Shown: positions 24,571 to 35,450, counted from the stretch's first letter. The stretch: 64,000 nt of DNA from Ceratodon purpureus (GCA_014871385.1 CM026426.1:72923573-72987572), one strand, 5' to 3'. Notes: generated from the sequence alone by a model not told the origin. Made by a program: numbers and translations.

Positions 24571-24634
24571 AATGCATGTCCAAAGCTGAAAACGTCTGCC
24601 TTCGTTGTAACACGGCCAGTGACTGCATCATCAG
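24571..24634 (-). pseudogene. Receptor-like-kinase subdomain VIII/IX remnant
   Basis: The minus strand reads AVTGRVTTKADVFSFG, matching the conserved AxTGRVTTKxDVYSFG segment of TMK-type plant receptor-like kinases, followed by unrelated sequence and a stop. No glycine loop or HRD motif was found nearby. It is a fragment only. Confidence 0.55.
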
Positions 24635-24989
24635 AAAGTAACAAAGATGTTAGAATTCTACGTACTAATCATCGGCCACTTGCAGAATGTGATAATATTT
24701 TGTTTGGTATTTAATACTAGCATGAGAGTACAGAACAGTGCTCACAAAAACACGAAGACCAATTCCCGTCTTCTGAATGGCAGTCGACGACGATTGCTGT
24801 ATCAATGCTTATATCCCCCTCGACAGACCCCCCACGAGCCAAAACGACACGTAACTCAAACACCCAGCGATCGGATCATTTAAACATTCGCTTTTCAAAA
24901 TGTCGGGTGTGCACAAGCGTAAGCGTTTCCGCAGAGATACACTGGGCAGCTTGCAATTATGCTATGCCTTTAGGTTCTGGAGGTACGTA

Positions 24990-25702
24990 GATCTTTCCAA
25001 GTGGAGCCCAGTAGGCAGAAAACTTGAAATATTTCTGAAGAACTAGAACTGAAAAGATCCTCTCTTCCAGATCATGACGAAGAATGCAGCGAACTGTTGC
25101 CTTATGGCATTTCATGTCCTCAACACCTTTCGCGTCCTTGCATACCCACCTTAGGAGACAAATCACTGCTAAAGACAGGGTGCAGCAACGAGAGAAGCAA
25201 TCGGTGCTGGGAAACCCATAATAGTTTCATTTCCTGCTCTCTACCTTTCAGGTGCATCCACAATGGCGCACACAAACCAGCGTCTAAACTGGAGAGTGAA
25301 GGAGGAAGCGAGAGAGATGGACTCCCCCGCTGAAGCTGCCCGAGCCCACCAAAAGCTGCCCGTCCTGCCTGATTGCACTACCTGGGCAGAAACTCAAGTG
25401 CGACGGGATATCTTCCGAGTCTGTCTCGTCGATCCCCAGTCCTGAGTGGCAACGGAGTGGCCCATGCCACTCCTGATGTGAACATGTAGTTCCATACCTC
25501 CCATCACCAGCCAACTTCCACTCCAGCAAAACCACCAACCCTCCCTGTTAATGTGAATACGTTCGAGATTTTTCGCAAGCAACAGTGGCAGGCCCTTTAC
25601 CACCGTAGATTGCAAACTACTGGTGGGAAGGGGGCATGAGTCCGCCTTTTCCCCTTCTACTCTCTGTCCGGTCCACGCAAATTTAGCAGCGGAAACCTTC
25701 AC
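24990..25702 (-). pseudogene. Exon-like minus-strand fragments
   Basis: Two minus-strand open stretches, 25166-24963 (CHKATVRCILRHDLEERIF...) and 25702-25540 (VKVSAAKFAWTGQ...), look like parts of exons. They lie between the kinase remnant and the 28-29 kb fragments on the same strand, so all may derive from one decayed host gene. No family recognised. Confidence 0.25.
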
Positions 25703-26150
25703 ATTACTGTTCTCAAAGACGACTTCTTTTCAAAACCTCAACGAAAATAGCAAAATTATGACGGATGAACAAGATTGCAACTAACATACATCACTACACC
25801 AAATCCATTGTTATTTTCGATAAAACAAGTTCGAGGACATATTATGACCGATTCTCACATGGGGACGTCGAAGAAATGCTTCCATACAGAGAAGACATTC
25901 CCGGAAACACAGTCCTCTAGGCTCAGACCTCGATTTTCTGGGCTCATGGAGAACAATATGTTTGTTCACACATTGTCTCCTACCGCAGTATCTTCGGTCA
26001 AGTTGATTGAGTCATAATATTAAATGAATTATCAGGATATATAAAATAAAAAAATCACATGTTTACCCCCTTTAGAACTCCCGTTGGTCTGTCATTGTCT
26101 TTGCAAAAGAAGATTACCCACTAGATAGATAGATAGAAACACTAGCCTTT

Positions 26151-26516
26151 TAAGGGCCGGCGTGAATAAAGTGTCCGTTCGTAATGTCAAATGACCCGGT
26201 GCCCACAGGACTAGGGGACATTGAGACAAAACTACTCTCCCCTTTCGAGAATGGACACTATAGTAGCCTATAGAACAGTAACTAATAGTTGTGTAGGGAG
26301 AGGTGTTGGTAGTTTGTGTATAAATGTATGTTTATTGAGTTTATTATCACCAAGTCATGATGGCTGTGGTTGGTTGGGGAGAGGTGTTGTATCTTATAAA
26401 ATTAGTCCGGGTTTGAACCTTGTTGGGCTCGTTTGAGCGGTGGTGTGATACACATGACTTGGTGCTGCTAGTGAGTGATCATGGCAAGAAAGTTTGTCTC
26501 AACCAACCGGCCCTTA
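26151..26516. mobile_element. Possible small TIR element
   Basis: A 10-bp inverted repeat TAAGGGCCGG (26151-26160 and 26507-26516) bounds 366 bp with no gene. No clear target duplication, so tentative. Confidence 0.25.
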
Positions 26517-26979
26517 TCCCTTTGAGACAAGTTGAGCTAGTAAAGATTTATAAAAAAGAAAGTGGCTAGCAGTGGTTGTTACCACTACTCTCACTTTTGT
26601 GGGGTCTGGGTTAGTTGTGTTGGGTAATTTTTATTCTGTTGGGATTGTCTGGTTATTTTCTATGCGGCGTTTGTGCAAAAGAATTGAGCCTGCATGTTGT
26701 ATGGCAATGGTTTTGATTGTTTTGAATGTTCGTTTTATAGAGGTTTCGCAAATGTTGAATGTTTTTTCAAGTTGTTGCATTGGAGGGATGTGTGTGGTGC
26801 CTCTGGCTCTAGCACTGATAATTAGGATGGGGTCCACTTTCCAATCAAGGTTAGTGATGTCGTGAATTAGGGGTAGGTATTTTATAATTTTGCGGCCAAT
26901 TGCTTCTGGTGAAAATCTGTCATTTGTGTAAGTGAATTCAATAAATTGTATGGTTAGAGATTACCCACTAAATGTATGC

Positions 26980-27510
26980 TAATGCCGCCTTCCCACCAAG
27001 AGGTAGGAAGTTGGTAAGGGGTCATTTTAAGCGGTGTTATAGACCTGCTCTTTCACACCCCGAAGGGTAGTTAAACCCCGAACCTGGTGAGGAGCTCCGG
27101 TATAGGGATGTGTATTATGTTTTATCTACAGTGTTTATAGAGTGGGAGAGCGGTAGCCCAGCCTCGCCACTAAGGGCTGGGCAGTTTTGGGGAAACGCAG
27201 GCTGCCCCGGCCTCCTTCTCTGCCCGGCCTCCGTGGTGTCACATTAACTCCCTGCGGCGTAGCCGCACTAGTTCCCTACGCCGAAACGGCGTCTTAGGGT
27301 TGATGACTCCTTTGTCGAATATTCTCCATCCTCTTTGGGTTGATGACATGTTTTGGTTAGTATTTTGCTTAGTATTTTGATTAGTGCGGCGCCAGGGAGG
27401 CCGGGCAGAGAGGGAGGCCGGGGCAGCCTGCGTTTCCCCAAAACTGCCCAGCCCTCAGTGACGAGGGTAGCCCGGTGGCAGGGATCGTCAAAATTTTCCT
27501 TAGTCTGGAG
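26980..27510. repeat. Dispersed repeat, copy B, interrupted by a foldback element
   Basis: The same ordered blocks as copy A at 23760-23985, in the same orientation. The block after GGTAG is interrupted by the 305-bp element at 27162-27466 and resumes with CGGTGGCAGGGATCGT. Confidence 0.55.
27162..27466. mobile_element. 305-bp foldback element with about 85-bp TIRs
   Basis: The two ends are near-perfect inverted repeats of about 85 bp, starting CCTCGCCACTAAGGG and (reverse complement) CCTCGTCACTGAGGG and sharing the core GGGCTGGGCAGTTTTGGGG. It is flanked by a 9-bp duplication with one mismatch, GTAGCCCAG (27153-27161) and GTAGCCCGG (27467-27475). Long TIRs and a 9-bp duplication are typical of Mutator-like MITEs. 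The centre holds no gene. Confidence 0.75.
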
Positions 27511-28274
27511 AAGCGAAATGTGACAGCACTGCAGCAGTTAAGTTTTCAGGCTACTGCGAGTTAATTGCGCGGATTTACAAGAAATCTCGGCATTTCTTAA
27601 GGTGCCTAAAGGGCTGCCTAGTAACGCTGCCCGCTACACAGAGGCACGTTGCAAGGTGTTAGAATGATGAACTCGTTTGGAGAGAATGTTTTTTGCCTTC
27701 GTGATCCTGCAATTCACTACACTGATGTGTTCCAGTGCACACGTACTAATCTTGGTTCGGAAGGTTTTAAGCACTTCTTTGAAACACACAAGTGCAACGA
27801 TGTTTGTGAGAAATTAGATTTGGCTGTAGGAAAAGCAGGCCGTACCCTGTCTGGCACGCAGGTCGGTAGTTATCGGTGACAATATGGGATCGGAAAACTT
27901 TAGCTCTTTTGTTTCAATAGCACCTTGTCTTCAATTTTGAACGTCATTCTTCAACTTTCAGCACTTCATGTAGCTGCTCAGGCTTCTTCGCAATCTAAAT
28001 GTTAGTAGATGTATCCCACACGATAACTTGGGAGATAACGGACTCAAGGGAAGACTTCCCCCGCTCTATTGGCCTTTAAGGCTGACTTATACACTATCTG
28101 CACATGTATATAATGAGATCTTGATCTCTTTATTTCAAGAGAAATGCCACTTTCAAGGAATCAGCACACAATTCTTGAGCTTCGGAAACTTCTTCAATGT
28201 GAAAAGTTAAGCAATCACCCTTGTATGATGTTGCGTAATAGTCTTTATAAGTGGTATTGTATACTTACAATCAT

Positions 28275-29035
28275 GCATCTGACCATAGCTTAGCGCATAA
28301 GTTCCCAGCCTCCTCCACGGTGGGTAACAATGCAAGATTGCTGTTGTCATGCACAGCCACGCAATCAACCTGCATACCTGACAAATTACATAACAGAAAT
28401 GCATTCCCAATTATTCAAATTTTCTCTTTCCAGCTTGATTTGGACCAAACGAACTACAGAACAGGTTAAAGGCAGACAACAGAATTGAAGCCTGCTGATT
28501 TACTGTGACGGTTAGCTACTGATCCTAACCCAATTATGAAGTGCCGATTTGCACGTAGTACAGAGACAAGAACATGGTTTACCTTACACAATGCTTCCAA
28601 CTGTGGCAAACCCATTAAATCCATGCAGAGAACGTCCGGTGGAGTTTCGTCCACCTCACAAATGCGCTGCTCCACCAAATCCACACCCTGACGCAAGATT
28701 AACTCCCACATGCGATCGGATCTTTAAACTGAGAACTCCTCCGGGACTACCTAGTCAACTTAGGGGCTCTAGATCGTGCATCTGTGGTCAACTTAGAGGC
28801 TCTTGTTCTTGCATCGGGTACGTTGACGTCCACGGACCCTGCATGCAATTCATCGGAAGCGGTTAGATCAGATTAACTTGAAACAAGCGACGCATTCGAA
28901 TGAACAGACTCGAAGCTCACGCATACACGTACCTCACCCGCGATTACTCGGCCACAATTCCAACCTCCGGCGCTGTCAAAACAATCTGCGCCCCAAGCGG
29001 CCACCTCCGCAGCGTGATTAACCGAGTCTCCACAC
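28275..29035 (-). pseudogene. Decayed minus-strand gene fragments of unknown family
   Basis: Three exon-like pieces in order on the minus strand: VETRLITLRRWPLGAQIVLT...VAE (about 29030-28950), LILRQGVDLVEQRICEVDE...LEALCK (28708-28583, with an AAG|GTAAAC donor), and VDCVAVHDNSNLALL...CAKLWSDA (about 28365-28275). A further piece EVSEAQELCADSLKVAFLLK lies near 28200-28130. They read as a conserved protein but I cannot name it. A TAA and a TGA interrupt them. The Tc1-like element has inserted at its upstream side (TA at 29036). Confidence 0.35.
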
Positions 29036-29247
29036 TACAGTACCCGGAAGAAAAGATACGTGAATTTTACTTATCTCCAAGTTAACTAGAGTATGGACAG
29101 TGAACTTCAAGTGACCACTACACTTTCACTTTGTGAGCAATTGCCTTGGGGTTTTCACCTATTTTTAGAACTAGGAGAAGGTTGTGAAAAGTAAATGATT
29201 TGTGTCTAATTATAGAAAAAATCTATGTAAAATAATAGTTCTCCATT

Positions 29248-29335
29248 GCCCTATCCAGGGTTGTTCAAATAGACGTCCGACCCGGCTCCGGACGTCAAGA
29301 CGTCCAACCCGGACGTCCCCCGTCCCGGACGTGGC
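29248..29335. repeat. Left end of the giant hAT: TSD, TIR and subterminal GACGTCC cluster
   Basis: Target duplication GCCCTATC (29248-29255), then CAGGGTTGT, then GACGTCC or its complement at 29272, 29290, 29299 and 29311 and a variant at 29327. Clustered subterminal motifs are the usual transposase binding sites of hAT elements; binding here is inferred. Confidence 0.8.
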
Positions 29336-29359
29336 GTCCCCGACGCTCGAGAATTACGT

Positions 29360-30148
29360 CGCGGTAATAATTTTGCGACCCCGGAGGGGTAAAAACATTC
29401 CCCAGCCGTCCGATCGGCCGATCCCGCCACCACGCCTCATCTCGGCCGTCCGTTCGCTGGGACGGCCGCGGGGTCGTTGCGGACGGCCGCACGTCGATCC
29501 GACGGCCAAGATGCGGCCGTGCTGGCACATCGCGGGCCGTCGGATGTGGGCGCCCCTCCTGGGCCGTCGGATCCCACGGCCGTCGCCGCGGCCGACCGCG
29601 GGGACGGCCTCGGGGACGGCCGCGGGATCCGACGGCCCGGATCGACCCCGGCGCAGGCCATCCGGGACCGCTCGATCGGCGCGGCCGACCGCGGGCCGTC
29701 CGATCCCGCGGCCGTCCCCGTGGCCGTCCCCGCGGTCGGCAACGGCGACGGCCGCGTGATCGGACGGCCCGCGGCAGCCATGGTCGGCCTGGGTGGGCCG
29801 TCCGATCGGGCGGCCGTCTCCGCGGTCGGCCGCGGGGACGGCCACTGGATCGGACGGCCCTCCGCGGCCGACCATGGCGGCCGCGGAGGGCCGTCCGATC
29901 CCGCGGCCGTCCGCGTGGGCGACCGCGGGGAGACACGGCCGTCCGCGTGGCCGACCGCGTGCAGACGGGGCCGACCGCGGAGACGGCCGCGTCGGTCGGA
30001 CGGCCACGCGGCGCCATCGCCCGACGCGGCCGTCCGATCGGACGGCCGGCGCCTTCGGGCGGAGTCGCGCCCGATCGGACGGCCGCTGGGGCGTAGATCG
30101 GACGGCCGCGGGGACGGCCGTGGGGACGGCCGCGAGGTCGGCTTCCCC
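29360..30148. repeat. GGCCGTCC-rich array upstream of the kinase-like gene
   Basis: About 790 bp of very GC-rich sequence made of dense CGGACGGCC and GGCCGTCC words in both orientations. Long open frames on both strands are by-products of the composition. It ends just before a TATA box, so it may act as a promoter-proximal CpG-rich control region. Confidence 0.75.
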
Positions 30149-30156
30149 TATATAAG
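30149..30156 (+). promoter_or_regulatory. TATA box of the kinase-like gene
   Basis: CTATATAAGG directly at the end of the GC-rich array, about 290 bp upstream of the ATG at 30446. Confidence 0.6.
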
Positions 30157-30280
30157 GGGAAGCCGCCTCTTCATTTTTTACCTTTTTTCTCCCTTTTCGA
30201 GTGAGGCTGATTGCTACTGGTGGGGGACTTGATCCTTCTCCGTTGGTCGTTCTCACCGGGAGGAAAGGGGTCCTTCATTT

Positions 30281-30282
<2 letters not shown>

Positions 30283-30314
<32 letters not shown>
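30283..30314 (+). repeat. G32 homopolymer in the leader of the kinase-like gene
   Basis: Thirty-two uninterrupted G between the TATA box and the ATG. It could form a G-quadruplex in DNA or mRNA. The exact length may be affected by sequencing or assembly error. Confidence 0.85.
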
Positions 30315-30317
<3 letters not shown>

Positions 30318-30445
30318 TTTCGAATTTTTAAACGGTTTTTTTCAAAACCCTTTGGATTTGTATTGCTCTTATTAATCATTGTGGGAACTGAAGGTTTCTT
30401 TGGAGTTGCGGTTTCGATTTCTTGAAGCCTTGAAGGCTTTCCACG

Positions 30446-31921
30446 ATGTCGAAGAACAAGAAGCAGAAGAATGTGGGGGAATGGGCGAACAAATTCGATG
30501 ACATGCCGAGCTTACGTTGCAAGGATTATATTGTGGCATTCATCGTGGAATTTTACCAGGAGAATACCCTTGTTTCATTGAATAGTCGTTATGTTCGGTA
30601 TGAGGAAGATGGGCCCAGGAAATTCAAGTCAGAGATGGAGACAAAGATTAGGGATCGTTTGATGGATCCGTGCTGGCATTCGGATACACAGAAGCCCGGT
30701 TACGATCATTTCGTGTCACAACGTGCACACGATGCGTTATGGAATGCTCGTGAGGTTATTACTAAGTATGCAAAGGCGCAAAGGGGGGGAGTCCAGGCCT
30801 TCAAGGATACTATTGCAAAGGCAGATTGCTTCACGAGACTAATGGCGCCCCATAGCTCAAGAAAGCATCGACGGGCGTCTATTACTTGGTGGAATTCTCC
30901 GATTGGGATGGAGACGGCGGCTGACTTACGTAAACGGCATTTGACTATCTTGGCAGACTTTGCAATTTTCTATTACTTGGACAAGGAAGTCCAGAGAGGT
31001 GGTTATGCTACCATACGTAGGGTTCGTATCGAAGGAAACCCGGAAATCCCACCGTACTGGGAGTTTGCTGAGAAACGGCCGCTCAATTGGTCTATGAGGC
31101 CGGATTTGGCACGTGTGGACCACAACAATGAATCTCTTGCGATAAGGATTCCCCATCCTGGTGTCATCCGCTTCCAGGCCATTCATCAGTTGGAACATGT
31201 GGGATTCATGTTCTGGTGGAACGGTGGGACCCTTCAAGCCATGCTACAGAGAGACAACGAGGCCCCGGGTGACCTCCCCATCGACTACATCTTCAGAGAG
31301 AATGCAGACGACAGTCCGATTCTAGGGAAGCGTCTCCAACTTTTCCGAAGTAAGCGTACAGAGCTTGCTTGGGCATTGTGTAACATCATAGATGCAGTGC
31401 ACAAATACGGTTACCTCCACAATGACTTGTCACCGGACAACATCCTACTTCACTTTCCGGAAGATGAGTCCAAGATCTACATCGGGGTCTGTGATTGGGG
31501 CTTGATGACGAAGACACTAGAGAACAGAAGGTCGCCTTGGGTTTTTGAGAGTGTCCATCAGAAGGAGGAGACTATGAGGAGGCGATACTGGGTGGATCCT
31601 CGCGTGGTATACGTACACAAGGAAAACCAAGATATTCAAATCATTCCAGATTTGACGGTTGCATCGGAGGATTTCGCAGCTGCGAAGATAGCGGCGAAGA
31701 TCAACAGGGGCAACATGTGCACGGCATACCACGAAGCCGAGCTAGTAGAAACACGCCATTTCCAGAATATCGGAGAACTCGCAATGGTTTTCGAAGGTTA
31801 CATTGAGAGAGTTTGCCAAAACAACAGAGGAACGATTGGTGGACTCGGACATCTTATTAACCGTTTCAGAGATACACACAACTGGCCCACTCCCATCGAG
31901 CACTATCGCGAGGGTTACTGA
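30446..31921 (+). CDS. Protein-kinase-like cargo protein of the giant hAT
   Basis: 491 aa, ATG at 30446, no introns or breaks. The C-terminal half has a kinase catalytic loop YLHNDLSPDNILL (HND in place of HRD; catalytic Asp about residue 327 and Asn about 332 kept) and a DFG-like CDWGL with Asp about 350, so the C-lobe metal and catalytic residues look intact. I cannot identify a glycine-rich loop or the VAIK lysine with certainty, so activity is not assured. The N-terminal ~200 residues are basic and unassigned. Just upstream are a GC-rich array, a TATA box and a G32 run. It is convergent with the Arg-rich gene. Role unknown; phosphorylation of transposase or host factors is speculation. 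Confidence 0.75.
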   Translation: MSKNKKQKNVGEWANKFDDMPSLRCKDYIVAFIVEFYQENTLVSLNSRYVRYEEDGPRKFKSEMETKIRDRLMDPCWHSDTQKPGYDHFVSQRAHDALWNAREVITKYAKAQRGGVQAFKDTIAKADCFTRLMAPHSSRKHRRASITWWNSPIGMETAADLRKRHLTILADFAIFYYLDKEVQRGGYATIRRVRIEGNPEIPPYWEFAEKRPLNWSMRPDLARVDHNNESLAIRIPHPGVIRFQAIHQLEHVGFMFWWNGGTLQAMLQRDNEAPGDLPIDYIFRENADDSPILGKRLQLFRSKRTELAWALCNIIDAVHKYGYLHNDLSPDNILLHFPEDESKIYIGVCDWGLMTKTLENRRSPWVFESVHQKEETMRRRYWVDPRVVYVHKENQDIQIIPDLTVASEDFAAAKIAAKINRGNMCTAYHEAELVETRHFQNIGELAMVFEGYIERVCQNNRGTIGGLGHLINRFRDTHNWPTPIEHYREGY

Positions 31922-32861
31922 TATGGAGTTACATATCTACCTTTCCGTATTCCTATAAAAGCATAATGTTTTTTTTGTTACCGGACGGCGGGCATAGCTC
32001 TCAGTAGTGAATAGTCATATTTACACTCTATATTATTATGAGATGTTGGAATCTCAATTTTTGTACACCGGTCAATATTTTGTTTATAAAGTTTACTTGC
32101 ATTTGGTTCAAATATGGTCTCTGTACTGAGATTGGTCTATTTCTACCCCTTGTATTATGAGGAAAACGGATTGGCTCCACACATCTAGCTAAAAGTCGAT
32201 ACTCTCAATTCTAATTATGAAAATGATGCGATATGTGAATTGTAACCGTTATGCTTTGTAATTTTTATTCTTACAAATATTGGCAAGCGTATACTGAAGT
32301 TCTTTTCGTGAAGACGAAAGCGTAAGGGCCGCAAAACGTGATTGCTCATAATCCCCGGTACAAACAAATACCTTAGATATAAATATGCATCCCTCAAAAA
32401 TATCATTCACGATATTCTTATTAATTTAGCAAAAAAATAATTGAAAATTATTTTGCATACTTGTCTTGAGATTCATTATATTCTAGTGCTCGTAAGTCGT
32501 AACCCATGTCAATAGGAAGTTGTCATTTTAAAAATAGTGATATTGATAGTAATGTGCACTTCGAATACGGCTACAAGAATATTAAAAAGGTAAATTCCTT
32601 TCAAATGTGAAGACAACTACAATATAAAAGACAACACCACTACACTCTAAAACACTAATTCTATCTATTCTACTTGCAAAATGTGGCACGTGCCAGTATT
32701 CTTGAGTCCGTACATTTTAAACCTCCATCTACAAAACTGCAAACTACGTACATACTATGCTTGCATCTTTTACTTTCCGTTGTAAATTTGTAATATGCGA
32801 GGTCCACGTTAAAGTCTCGGTACGCTCCGATGCTGTTGAAAGTACTACCATGCACCCCATT
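31922..32861. other. Spacer between convergent cargo genes
   Basis: AT-rich sequence between the ends of the kinase-like and Arg-rich genes. It probably contains both 3' UTRs. No gene seen. Confidence 0.6.
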
Positions 32862-34364
32862 CTAATAGTCTCCCCTCCACCCTAATCCATTGTAGTCATA
32901 TGGATGATAATAGTTCCCATCATTGGGGAGTTCGCTTGGACCTCCCCGATCGTACGTTTCTTGTGGCCCGTGCCTTGCAGAATTTGTGGAGGCTCTCAGA
33001 AGTCTCTCTCTCTCCTCCATCAATCTTCGATTATCCCGTCTAAGGTGAAACGCATGATTCTCCATCTGTAGTACGTAATTTTGCCTTGTCCGCTCCAACT
33101 CTAATTCTTCCTCAAAATAGCTATCTCTTACAACTCGACCGGGAGGGTATCCAAAAGGAGGAGGTGGTACTCTGTCATCGGGATGAAGTACGTTGGGGTT
33201 GTCCCCGCTATTGTGATCAGTACCGTCGGTGTGATAACCTAGAGGTGGAGGAAATATTCCAGGCGGAGTCTGCGAAGATGATCTGTAATCATCTTCTGCA
33301 AATAGGGCAGATGGGGTACCATGACCACCATATCCGCGGTATGGAGGGGGAGTTGCATAATCATCACGTCCCAGTCTCTGCGTATCTTCTTCGCGATCTG
33401 GGGAATAACCGTGAGGTACCTCTCTCGGAGGTGTTCGATGGCGCGGACTAGCACTCCTTGGAGGACTCGGTATTTCCGACCAGCCGTCGTCATAGTTACT
33501 AAAGTATCTTGATCCCGTTGCATAATCTGGCCACGGTCGTCCCCCATAGGGTCCATACGCACCATCCGCAAAGTCAAAGGGTAAATCAGCTCCTTCCGGT
33601 TCCCCGTGGCCATAGCCTTGTTCCTGGGGTCCCATGTCCTGACGATCTAGTGAACGGTGTCCCCCGTGGGCAGAGCTTTGTCCATACTCCTCATGGTTGG
33701 TACGCGATGACTCTCTGGCACGATGCCCTCTGCGATTCCTGGGATTTTCCTTTGAGCGACGCCCTCGATAGTTGTCTTCATCATCATAGCTTAAACGACG
33801 TCTCTCCTGTTCCTCATCATTATATTTGATGGCTAGAGTTTGTATTCCTGCATCTTGTGCCGGTGGACTCCGACGGTTTGAAATATGTAATGGGGGACAA
33901 TCGCTATGTCCACTCCAGTCTGTTACAAGATCCATGCTGTCTCTGTTCATTCTATCTGTCCTCAGGCCCGAGACTGTGGTCCAGTCAACCCTCTTGTGTA
34001 AGACTATCTCCGCCCACACCATTGCCATATTCGAATACAACATGATATGAGGTCGGGAGTTCTGGATTCGTGCTGCTCGAAAAACCTCGTTGTATCGAAT
34101 TTTGAAATGATTACTTTCACAATTGTCGATCCTGATCTCTCCCCGTGTTGCTTGTTTCTCCGCAGCCTCGGTACGTAGATGTACTGGGATCAACTTCATG
34201 AGGTGCTTCATCTTGACATATTCCTTGCAAGTTACCATCCGCCATGGTGATGGTTCCCCCTCCCATCCAATCTCTGCCACACAATCAGGGTCATTCGTAG
34301 CGTATGGATCCAAGGGGTGTTTCCTTTTAGGAGTGGAGGGTCCTCCCCGGTCGTTACGAGGCAT
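32862..34364 (-). CDS. Arg/Asp/Tyr-rich cargo protein sharing an N-terminal domain with the RING-H2 cargo
   Basis: About 500 aa from ATG at 34364 (MPRNDRGGPSTPKRKHPL), no breaks. The frame is open for 27 codons further upstream without ATG. The N-terminal ~150 residues align by eye with the start of the RING-H2 protein: AE-x-GWE, then CKEYVKM-x-H-x3-KL, then HF/RY-x-EV and a hydrophobic SMxYAEIxLxxxxxW block. The rest is low complexity: Arg/Glu/Tyr-rich, with repeated DRxx, RRGHR, GYGHG and PPPFGYPP, suggesting a disordered RNA- or condensate-type protein, and a short coiled coil near the C-terminus (ELERTRQNYVLQMENHAF). Function unknown. It is transcribed divergently from the RING gene, across the AT-rich core. 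Confidence 0.7.
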   Translation of the reverse strand: MPRNDRGGPSTPKRKHPLDPYATNDPDCVAEIGWEGEPSPWRMVTCKEYVKMKHLMKLIPVHLRTEAAEKQATRGEIRIDNCESNHFKIRYNEVFRAARIQNSRPHIMLYSNMAMVWAEIVLHKRVDWTTVSGLRTDRMNRDSMDLVTDWSGHSDCPPLHISNRRSPPAQDAGIQTLAIKYNDEEQERRRLSYDDEDNYRGRRSKENPRNRRGHRARESSRTNHEEYGQSSAHGGHRSLDRQDMGPQEQGYGHGEPEGADLPFDFADGAYGPYGGRPWPDYATGSRYFSNYDDGWSEIPSPPRSASPRHRTPPREVPHGYSPDREEDTQRLGRDDYATPPPYRGYGGHGTPSALFAEDDYRSSSQTPPGIFPPPLGYHTDGTDHNSGDNPNVLHPDDRVPPPPFGYPPGRVVRDSYFEEELELERTRQNYVLQMENHAFHLRRDNRRLMEERERLLRASTNSARHGPQETYDRGGPSELPNDGNYYHPYDYNGLGWRGDY

Positions 34365-34700
34365 GGCGAAAGTCCGGAAAGCGAGTAGCTGTGAATACCG
34401 TGTATCGAACCAACCTCTAAAACAATGCCTGTAACTTCTCCCCACCGTATAAAAGTTGATTTAATCTCGTATATATCTAGTGCATAAGGACTAAAACAAA
34501 ACCCACAACTCCTGCCAAAAAACCGTACGTATGAAGCACTATATTGTTGGTTTCATAATAACCAACAAACGGTGCTGACAACCCTAAACACAATCCCACG
34601 ATAACCCGTGGAAAGTAGTAAAAGCTTGGAGGAACGCAACTGAGCTGAAGTAAATCCAGCACATGTAGCACGAGCACCCAAGTGAAGAAAAAGGAAGCAG

Positions 34701-34721
34701 GGCCAGCCATTTATGCTGGCC
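34701..34721 (-). promoter_or_regulatory. TATA-like site inside a hairpin, Arg-rich gene promoter
   Basis: On the minus strand CATAAAT lies in the loop of a perfect inverted repeat GGCCAGC...GCTGGCC, between the GC-rich array and the ATG at 34364. Confidence 0.4.
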
Positions 34722-34739
34722 CGAACCCCTAGACAGCCA

Positions 34740-35450
34740 GTTAGGTCAAACGACGGCCCCCCTACGGCCGTTGGATCTCGGGGAATGGAGAATCCAACGG
34801 CCGTAACTGGTCCGTCGCGGGAGCGGTCGCGGCCGTCCACGATCGCGGCCGCGACCGCTCCCCAAAGGGTGCGTCGGTGGACCGCCGCCCCGCGGTCGGG
34901 ACGGCCGACCACGTGGACGGCCGTCCCCGGGGTCGGCCGCAGCCCACCGCGGGGACGGCCGTGCTCCACCCCGCGGTCGGAGGCTGCAGCGGCATCGTCG
35001 GCCACGGCCGACCACGCGGATGGCCCTTCCGACCCCGGGGTGGGCCGTGGCCGTCCCCGCGGACGGCCGTGCTCCACTCCGCGGGGACGGCCTTGTCCGA
35101 CCCCGCGGGGACGGCCGTGCTCCACCCCGCGGTCGGCCACGGCCGTCCACGCGGACGGCCCTTCCGACCGCGGGGTCGGTCACGGCCGTCCACGCGGACG
35201 GACCTTCCGACCGCGGGGTCGGCCGTGGCCGTCCCCGGGGACGGCCTTGTCCGACCCCGCGGGGACGACCGCGGCCGACCCCGGGGTCGGGGGGCTGCGA
35301 CCGCGGTGTCGGCCACGGCCGTCCCCGCGTGGACGGCCGTCGTCCGGAGCCGTAGGTTCTTCTCGTCGGAGAAGATCCGACGGCCGTGGGCGACGGCCGT
35401 CCACGCGGGGTCGGCCGTGGCCGTCCCCGGGGACGGCCGGGGGGGGGGGA
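34740..35450. repeat. GGCCGTCC-rich array upstream of the Arg-rich gene
   Basis: About 700 bp of GGACGGCC/GGCCGTCC words, with recurrent units such as GACCGCGGGGTCGG. It lies immediately 5' of the minus-strand gene. Open frames of up to 300 codons on both strands here are compositional. Confidence 0.75.

Noticed and set aside
29036..29063. The 26-bp match between 29.04 and 47.85 kb as a coincidental or hAT-related repeat
   Set aside because: It is inverted, perfectly bounded by TA, and encloses a Tc1 transposase with a 1.7-kb total once the hAT is removed, so it is the Tc1 TIR pair.
29295..30256. Long open frames on both strands in the GC-rich array (up to 300 codons, Arg/Pro/Gly-rich)
   Set aside because: They exist in several overlapping frames at once and consist of RGRPR/DGRP repeats dictated by the GGCCGTCC word. 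They are compositional.
30446..31921. Reading the kinase-like gene as a captured host receptor-like kinase
   Set aside because: It has no signal peptide, transmembrane segment or LRR, and its HND/DWG motifs differ from the TMK-like remnant at 24.6 kb.
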